A stretch of 5,677 bases of DNA, from NCBI GenBank assembly GCA_030151135.1, contig JASLEQ010000736.1:1-5677 (forward strand). Reading direction: 5' to 3'. This document shows positions 1 through 5,100 of this stretch, one piece after another. The notes beneath the pieces were generated by a model. That model made no database searches. It saw only the letters and a list, made by a program, of their open reading frames with translations, and was not told the DNA's origin. The DNA is from Candidatus Sulfotelmatobacter sp. Lineage in GTDB: Bacteria > Acidobacteriota > Terriglobia > Terriglobales > SbA1. Numbering within the stretch: position 1 is the stretch's first letter; the number at the start of each line of letters is the position of its first letter. The translations under genes and the position numbers were made by a program.

Positions 1-117
1 GACGAGAGGGTCGAACCGCCAAACTCAGAACTTACAAGCAAGAGGCGCAGGGGTGGCGCAACTGTTGATGAACTTTCCGCGCATTCCTTTCCGTCAAGAC
101 CACGTTCTTCCGAAGGA

Positions 118-606
118 TTGAGAGAGGAATCTCACGGTACAAAGGGCGAGGGCAGGACTGCGGCATGCGCACCAAGCGAAACGTATTCGGTCCACGAGGC
201 TTGCGCGGAGGGCGGTTACGAGACGGCGGAGGAGGAGCGACGCCGGCAGATGTACCGAAGAAGAACGGTCAAGATGCTGGGGCGGTACATGAGGTACTCG
301 ATTGAAACCGGCAGGCTGCCGTCACTGTTGGGGAGAGAACTGTTTGCAGCAAAGGTGACGCCGTACACGGCGGTGACGTTTGAAGACCGGGTGATCTTCG
401 TGCACGATATGGAAAAATGCCTGGATCGCCTGGACAAGTTCTCCAGAGACATCATTGCGAGGCATATCCTGCAGGAGCATGATCAGGCCGAAACGGCGCG
501 GTTGCTGCATTGTGCACAGAGGACGATCCGGACATACGTTCCGATGGTGCTCGACTTACTAAGTGAGATTCTGCTGGAATACGGGGTGCTGACGCCGATC
601 GAGTAA
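118..606 (+). CDS. Sigma-70 region-4-like helix-turn-helix protein, start uncertain
   Basis: Probably a DNA-binding regulator of the sigma-factor region 4 type. Counting from the TTG at 118 (162 aa), residues about 100-153 (CLDRLDKFSRDIIARHIL to SEILLE) follow the region-4 pattern: an L..L..FSRDII helix, then a helix-turn-helix around 123-148 with QAETARLLHCAQRTIR at its core. Residues 44-75 are basic and helical (MYRRRTVKMLGRYMRY), followed by GRLPSLLGRELF. No sigma region 2 (core-polymerase and -10 binding) is visible, so it is not a complete sigma factor. The start is unclear. The TTG has AAGGA directly against it with no spacer, and the frame has no stop back to base 1, so the protein may begin outside the window. 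An ATG at 250 lies 12 nt after a GGAGGAG run but would cut off a plausible helical N-terminus. From recall, similar proteins occur in acidobacteria. The DNA-binding class is fairly secure; its target and role are unknown. Confidence 0.72.
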   Translation: MREESHGTKGEGRTAACAPSETYSVHEACAEGGYETAEEERRRQMYRRRTVKMLGRYMRYSIETGRLPSLLGRELFAAKVTPYTAVTFEDRVIFVHDMEKCLDRLDKFSRDIIARHILQEHDQAETARLLHCAQRTIRTYVPMVLDLLSEILLEYGVLTPIE

Positions 607-609
607 TTG

Positions 610-727
610 ATCTAGAATTCTTGTCAAGGGGGTAAAATCGACAAATCTTATGTAAGTTGTTCTTAATACGGCGAAAATAATTTTTCAAAATTTGCCGGTC
701 TACCCTGTCTGATTTGATATTCTAGAT
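610..727. repeat. AT-rich intergenic island bounded by a 9-nt inverted repeat
   Basis: ATCTAGAAT (610-618) and ATTCTAGAT (719-727) are exact reverse complements flanking an AT-rich stretch unlike the coding DNA around it. Each copy contains the palindrome TCTAGA, so part of the symmetry comes for free. Inside are a short inverted repeat TTGTC/GACAA (621-625 and 640-644), an operator-like dyad at 641-660 with CTTA-TG-TAAG at its centre, and a weak CGGC..GCCG stem (669-697). This is seen directly; any function is inferred. Confidence 0.35.
692..721 (+). promoter_or_regulatory. Candidate promoter in the island
   Basis: TTGCCG (692-697) and GATATT (716-721) each match four of six consensus positions for a housekeeping -35 and -10 box, separated by 18 nt. 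Transcription would begin near 728-731, just upstream of the terminator at 760-790. The match is modest and AT-rich DNA gives such hits by chance. Confidence 0.25.
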
Positions 728-790
728 TTAGAGAGTGAGAAAAACAGAACCTCCTGTAGAAGGCGCGCCGAAAGGTGCGCCTTTCTTATT
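728..790 (+). ncRNA. Candidate small RNA or attenuated leader
   Basis: If the candidate promoter upstream is used, the transcript would be a roughly 60-nt RNA ending in the intrinsic terminator. It carries ACCTCCT (749-755), the same seven bases as the anti-Shine-Dalgarno end of 16S rRNA, partly framed by a weak ACAG/CTGT pairing (744-747 and 754-757). C-rich anti-Shine-Dalgarno motifs beside a terminator are known in several bacterial small RNAs that block ribosome binding. CCTC within it could pair with the GAGG (811-814) ahead of the next gene. No known RNA family was recognised; the RNA itself is inferred. Confidence 0.3.
760..790 (+). terminator. Intrinsic terminator with GAAA tetraloop
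   Basis: A 10-bp stem, AAGGCGCGCC (760-769) with GGTGCGCCTT (774-783), has one G-T wobble, is closed by a GAAA loop of the GNRA type, and is followed by a T-rich run to 790. It lies about 150 nt after the stop of the sigma-like gene and only 37 nt before the next start codon. It therefore ends either the upstream message or a short leader or small RNA. Confidence 0.75.
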
Positions 791-827
791 TGTGGTGTTG
801 TGAATTCATAGAGGCGAGTGTTGGGCA

Positions 828-1274
828 ATGATCAAGAAGAAGACGAAGAAGAAGAAAACGGGGAAGAAAGCGACACAGAGACGTGCAAAACCAAAAAGCA
901 AGGAAGTTAGCCTGAATCCATCGGGGGTGCGGAAGGAGATCGCAGCGAAGGTGGAAGCGGAAGCTGATAAATTGGCTGCCGCGGTGATCGAAGAAGGAAA
1001 GAAAGGACAGCTAGCGACGGTGAAGTATCTTTTTGAGGTAGCACATATTTATCCGGAGTCATCCGACGGGGCGGATTGTCCGGAAAATGGGGAGTCGCTG
1101 GCGTCAACGCTGCTGAAGAAACTGGGGGTGCCGGAGGAACCGGTCATTCACGAGTTGTACGAGCGCGGAGAAGATATCGTGATCGCTCCTTTGTGCGGTG
1201 CGCCGGAAGAAGGCGAAGTCAAGAAGCCCGTTGCCGATTCAGAAGTGAAACCTGATCTGGTGGCGGCGGAGTAA
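828..1274 (+). CDS. Small lysine-headed protein of unknown function
   Basis: 148 aa, function not recognised. The first 25 residues hold 12 Lys and 2 Arg (IKKKTKKKKTGKKATQRR...), a disordered polybasic tail that could bind nucleic acid or another polyanion. Residues about 32-76 (VRKEIAAKVEAEADKLAAAVIEEGKKGQLATVKYLFEVAHIYPE) look like two amphipathic helices, and 88-102 (GESLASTLLKKLGVPEE) like another helix. The last 40 residues are acidic and low in complexity. There is no signal peptide or membrane segment, so it is probably cytoplasmic. The ATG is the only in-frame start after the TGA at 801; its ribosome site is weak (GAGG, 13 nt upstream). From recall, acidobacteria encode similar proteins, often as several paralogues. 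A nucleoid-type or phage-derived accessory role is possible but unsupported. That it is a real gene is fairly certain from its length, start and flanking terminators. Confidence 0.75.
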   Translation: MIKKKTKKKKTGKKATQRRAKPKSKEVSLNPSGVRKEIAAKVEAEADKLAAAVIEEGKKGQLATVKYLFEVAHIYPESSDGADCPENGESLASTLLKKLGVPEEPVIHELYERGEDIVIAPLCGAPEEGEVKKPVADSEVKPDLVAAE

Positions 1275-1286
1275 CGTTTGCGGAGA

Positions 1287-1330
1287 GGAAATCCCCACCT
1301 CTGGCAATACCGGCCAGAAGTGGGGTTTCC
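1287..1330. terminator. Long imperfect hairpin after the small protein gene
   Basis: Starting 12 nt after the stop codon, GGAAA-CCCCAC-TCTGGC pairs with GCCAGA-GTGGGG-TTTCC. The stem is about 17 bp, interrupted only by one bulged T (1292) and one C-A mismatch (1299/1319), around a 7-nt loop (1306-1312). The trailing T run is short (1326-1328), so it is a poor classical terminator. It may instead protect or process the 3' end. The position directly after the gene favours a 3'-end role. Confidence 0.6.
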
Positions 1331-1554
1331 AATGAACAGTGTCGAAGGCAAAGTTTGGGCTGGGCATTAATTTAGAATGAGGTGAGCGGTTGAAGGCTGA
1401 GCGGGTTGCGATCTGGGTGGGGCCATCGTCATCGAGGGCCAAGTCGAAAGAGCCATTCGCAATCACCGAAGAGGTGTCCCAAACTTCGCGGAAGCCGAAA
1501 GAAATTGCGCGAAAGAGATCGCGAAAGAATCCTGAAAGATCAAATAAGGGCGGA

Positions 1555-1998
1555 ATGGACATCACGTGGCTGACGGACCGGATCGCAGTGGGAGGCGGGA
1601 TCTGGACGGCGGAGAATATGGAGAAGGTGGCGGCGGTCGGGATCACGCATGTGATTGATATGCAGATCGAATTTGATGACACGCCGCTGGGACGTCCACT
1701 GGGAGTGGATGTGCTGTGGAATCCGACCGACGATGATTTCGAACCGAAGCCACCGGAGTTGTTACAGCGCGGGGTTGAATTTGCGCAGAAGGCGCTGGAC
1801 CAGGACGATGCGAAGCTTTTCATCCATTGCGCGGCGGGAGTGCATCGGGCGCCGATGATGTCGCTGGCGGTGCTGTGCTCGATGGGATGGAGCCTGGAGG
1901 ATGCGATGGAGTTGATCGGGAAGCGGCGTCCGGTGGCGGACTTTGCCGATGTATATGTGCAGAGCGTGAAGAAATTCCTGGACGGCTCGAGTAAGTGA
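1555..1998 (+). CDS. Dual-specificity-type protein phosphatase
   Basis: 147 aa from the ATG at 1555. A cysteine-based phosphatase that would hydrolyse phosphoester bonds on protein Ser/Thr/Tyr, or on a small phosphorylated ligand, in the cytoplasm. The active-site loop is HCAAGVHR (His91, Cys92 nucleophile, Arg98), matching HCxxGxxR. An Asp cluster at 59-61 (NPTDDDF) stands where the general acid belongs. The N-terminus (ITDRIAVGGG-like, residues 4-17, then ITHVIDM at 30-36) and the C-terminal helices (LEDAMELIGKRRPVA, 114-128) fit a minimal phosphatase domain of the family's usual size. Residue 99 after the loop Arg is Ala, where most family members have Ser or Thr. The ATG has AAGGG 4 nt upstream. 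A TTG at 1390 with AGGTGAG 3 nt upstream is in frame and would add a basic 55-residue extension, but the domain is complete without it. No cognate kinase lies nearby. Class confident, substrate unknown. Confidence 0.88.
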   Translation: MDITWLTDRIAVGGGIWTAENMEKVAAVGITHVIDMQIEFDDTPLGRPLGVDVLWNPTDDDFEPKPPELLQRGVEFAQKALDQDDAKLFIHCAAGVHRAPMMSLAVLCSMGWSLEDAMELIGKRRPVADFADVYVQSVKKFLDGSSK

Positions 1999-2106
1999 GA
2001 GTTGCGGGACCAAGTTGATCGGTGAGGCGCTTGATGACTTGGAAAGGATGTTGAAGTAAAACTGCTCAGCTTGAGGGTTGGGCACCGGATTGACAGAGAT
2101 TCTGAT

Positions 2107-2112
2107 GGAGGA
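2107..2112 (+). promoter_or_regulatory. Strong ribosome binding site fixing the start at 2117
   Basis: GGAGGA lies 4 nt before the ATG at 2117 and is the best Shine-Dalgarno match in the window. The later in-frame ATGs at 2141 and 2168 have none. This decides the start of the giant gene even though a terminator-like hairpin falls inside its first codons. Confidence 0.75.
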
Positions 2113-2116
2113 AACG

Positions 2117-5100
2117 ATGCGGGACGCAGGCCGCCGCCCAATGGGGCGGCTTTTTTGTTGGGCGCTGATGTTCGTGATAACGGCTTCCGGATTTCGGCTT
2201 TGGGCTTCTGGAGCGACTCCGGATAACGGCGCTGCGAGTACGACCGTAACGGACACGGTGTACATGGCGGATGGAACCCCGGCCGCGGGGACATTGATCA
2301 TCACGTGGCCTGCCTTCGTGACTGCGGGTGGAAGTGCCATTGCGGCGGGAAACACGAGTGTCGCGCTGGGGGCGAATGGAGCGTTGAGTATTGCGCTGGC
2401 TCCGAATGCGGGTGCGAGTCCGGCGGGAGTGTACTACACGGTTGTGTATCAACTGGGCGCGGGGCAGGTGCGGACCGAATATTGGATTGTGCCGACGAGC
2501 TCTCCGGCGAATCTGGCCGCAGTGAGGACGACGCCCGGGGCAGGGCTGGCGGGGCAACCGGTCTCAATGCAATACATGAACTCGGCTCTGGCGACCAAGG
2601 CGGACGACGTTTCAGTGGTCCACCTGAACGGGCAAGAGACGATCAGCGGCGTGAAGACCTTCTCCAGCGCGCCGAATGTTCCGGCGCCCACGGGTGATGG
2701 CGAGGTTGCGAATAAGTCTTATGTCGACTCTGCCGTGAGCAATGTTGGGGCGGGTAACTATTTGTCGACGGCGGGCGGAACTATGGCCGGGCCGATCGTG
2801 CTTGCAGGAAATCCATCGGCACCTCTGCAGGCGGCACCAAAGCAATATGTGGATGCGGTCTCCGGAGGGAAAGCCGATTTGATCGCCGGCGTGGTGCCCT
2901 CGAGCGAATTGGGCGCGGGAACTGCGAATGCGGGGACGTGCCTGTTAGGAAATGGCACATGGGGCGCTTGCGGCAGCGGCGGAGGAACGGGGAACGTTTC
3001 TACTGTACCGGCGACTAGTCAGAACGTAGTGCAGCCCGCGGGAACACAGTTTTCGACGAACAATCTAGCCAACACGCGGTATGTGACAGCAAGCTGGAAC
3101 TGGCTGCAGTCTCCGAGTGACAATCTGAGCGCGCCGGGGAGCAACACCCTTCATTTGAATCCGTGTCCACTGGGAATCGACACGAGTAACAATCCGAACG
3201 CGCAGTACGCGGTGTACATCAGCGGCAGCGGAACAGCGGAAGCTGCGCCAGTGACGGGCGGAAACTGCACAGCGGGAAATGCCGGGACGATTACGGTGCT
3301 GACCGCGTATGGGCATGCCGGCGGCTACAGTGTGGGATCGGCGAGTTCCGGCATACAGGAGGCGATCAATGATGCTGGGCCGCAGCGTGCGAGTATCGTG
3401 CTGCTGCCGGCGGCGGGCTCGACACCGAACTACACCGTCTATTCGACGGTCTATCTAAACTCCCGGAAGACCATGTTGACAGGTTATGGTGCGCTGCTGC
3501 AGTGCTTTACTCGTACGGCGTGTCTGATTAACGGTAATTACCTGGGAACAAGCGGACTTTATAACACGATCGCCGGAATGGAGTTTCTACCGGGGGTGAA
3601 TGTAGATGGCGTGCAGATTGCATCGGTTGCAGCCTCTTCCGGAACTTACACGGTGACGACGGCAACGAACCATCCGTTTGTAACTGGAGACTACGTGATT
3701 ATGTTTTATTCGAACTCCAGTACTACACAAGAAGGGCGTTTCAAGGTAACGGTGACTGGGGCCAACCAGTTCACTTACAACGTGGGAAACGCGACGTTCA
3801 CGGCCGCCGCGTCTTACGGGTGGGCAGCGATTGAGGATGCCGCGATCGAAGACATTGCGGATTACGTGACGGTGCGGGACATCAAGCTTGCGACCGGGAA
3901 CAACCAGTTTTTTCACTGGGGCATTGTGATCGGGAATGATCAATCATTCAAGCTGGATGGACTGACAAATGAGGGAAGCGGAGCGGTCATCCGTTGCACG
4001 CAGAACTTTTGCGGAGCGCTGGTCTACGCACGGGGAGATCAAGGCGCTGCGCCAGTAGTGACCGTTGACCATATGGAAGCGTCACTGCAGTGCGGCGGGA
4101 ACGGCGTGCGGTACGCGTCGGGAAATACGCTGCACGTGATGAACAGCGTGATCCAGGGTTTCAATCAGTATGGAGTGTATTACGCCGGCGGGTTGCAGAA
4201 CGTGATGATTGGAGGGACGTACCAGGAATCGTCAGGGATCTGTGCCAACCCTGTTTATCCAGGTTCGATTGGAGCGAACGTAGGAATCCTCACGAATAAC
4301 GACCTGACCTATCTGGGCGACGATCCAATTGGCGGGCAGTTTCCGAACTTCCCCGCGGCGAACTCAGGAACGCAGCAGAACAACTACTACGTCGTGATTC
4401 ATAGCGCGACGCGCGGTGTGCTGGGAATGTTCTATATCGGCAACTGTCTGACGAGTGGAACTGGGAACTGCACCACATACTGGCCTGAGCCCAATCTTGA
4501 TGGGCTTGGAGCGGTCACTTATGACGAACTAAGGACGGTAGGAAGCACCGCCATTCCGCCGAATGGTGCGGGCTCGTACGCGATTGCGACCGGAATCAGC
4601 GGGACATGCTCGACGGCAGGTATTTGTACGAACGTCGATGCGCAGACTGGGGCCAGCAGCTATACAGTGCCAGGGGCAAACAACACGGTGAAGTTGAACT
4701 TCTGGCCGGGAGCGGTGGTGCTGGGCACCGCCGCGCACCTGAACATCAATGATTGCGGGCAGGCAAGCGGAATCGTCAGTACAAGTTACTTGCCTGCTAT
4801 TTTTTGCAACCATTCTACGCCGGGACAAGGTGGAAGTTACACGCCATATTGGGCCACTTACCGGGAAGGCGACTCGGCCGGGAACGGAAACGGCGCCGTA
4901 GGCGCGATGTTGAAGCAAGCGGGGCCTGCATCGGGCGCGGCGCCTTCAGGATTGACCGGCCTATTTGGATTCCTGAGCACTTCAGCCTTGGGACAAACGG
5001 ACATGCTGACCCTGGCGTATAGCAATCCATTTCTGACATTGGCCACGCCGGGATACCGGCCGAGCGCCGCGTCGAACGACACAGCAATCGGGTTCGACTC

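Noticed and set aside
621..654. TTGTCA as a -35 box with TATGTA as -10
   Set aside because: The spacing of 22 nt is too long, and no good -10 is found at 16-18 nt. The bases also belong to inverted repeats.
2090..2095. Perfect TTGACA -35 box upstream of the giant gene
   Set aside because: At the proper spacing the -10 position would fall on the start codon (about 2113-2118) and has no resemblance to TATAAT.
1239..2294. Long reverse-strand open frame (351 codons) and the overlapping reverse frame 1762-2355
   Set aside because: They lie antisense to the phosphatase and the start of the giant gene, both supported by clear motifs. Their Ser/Pro/Arg-rich products resemble no domain and are typical of shadows of GC-rich genes.
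2305..2697. + strand frame of 130 codons inside the giant gene
   Set aside because: It is Gly/Cys/Arg-rich with no motif and is out of frame with the continuous 2117-5677 reading, which shows signal peptide and fibre repeats.
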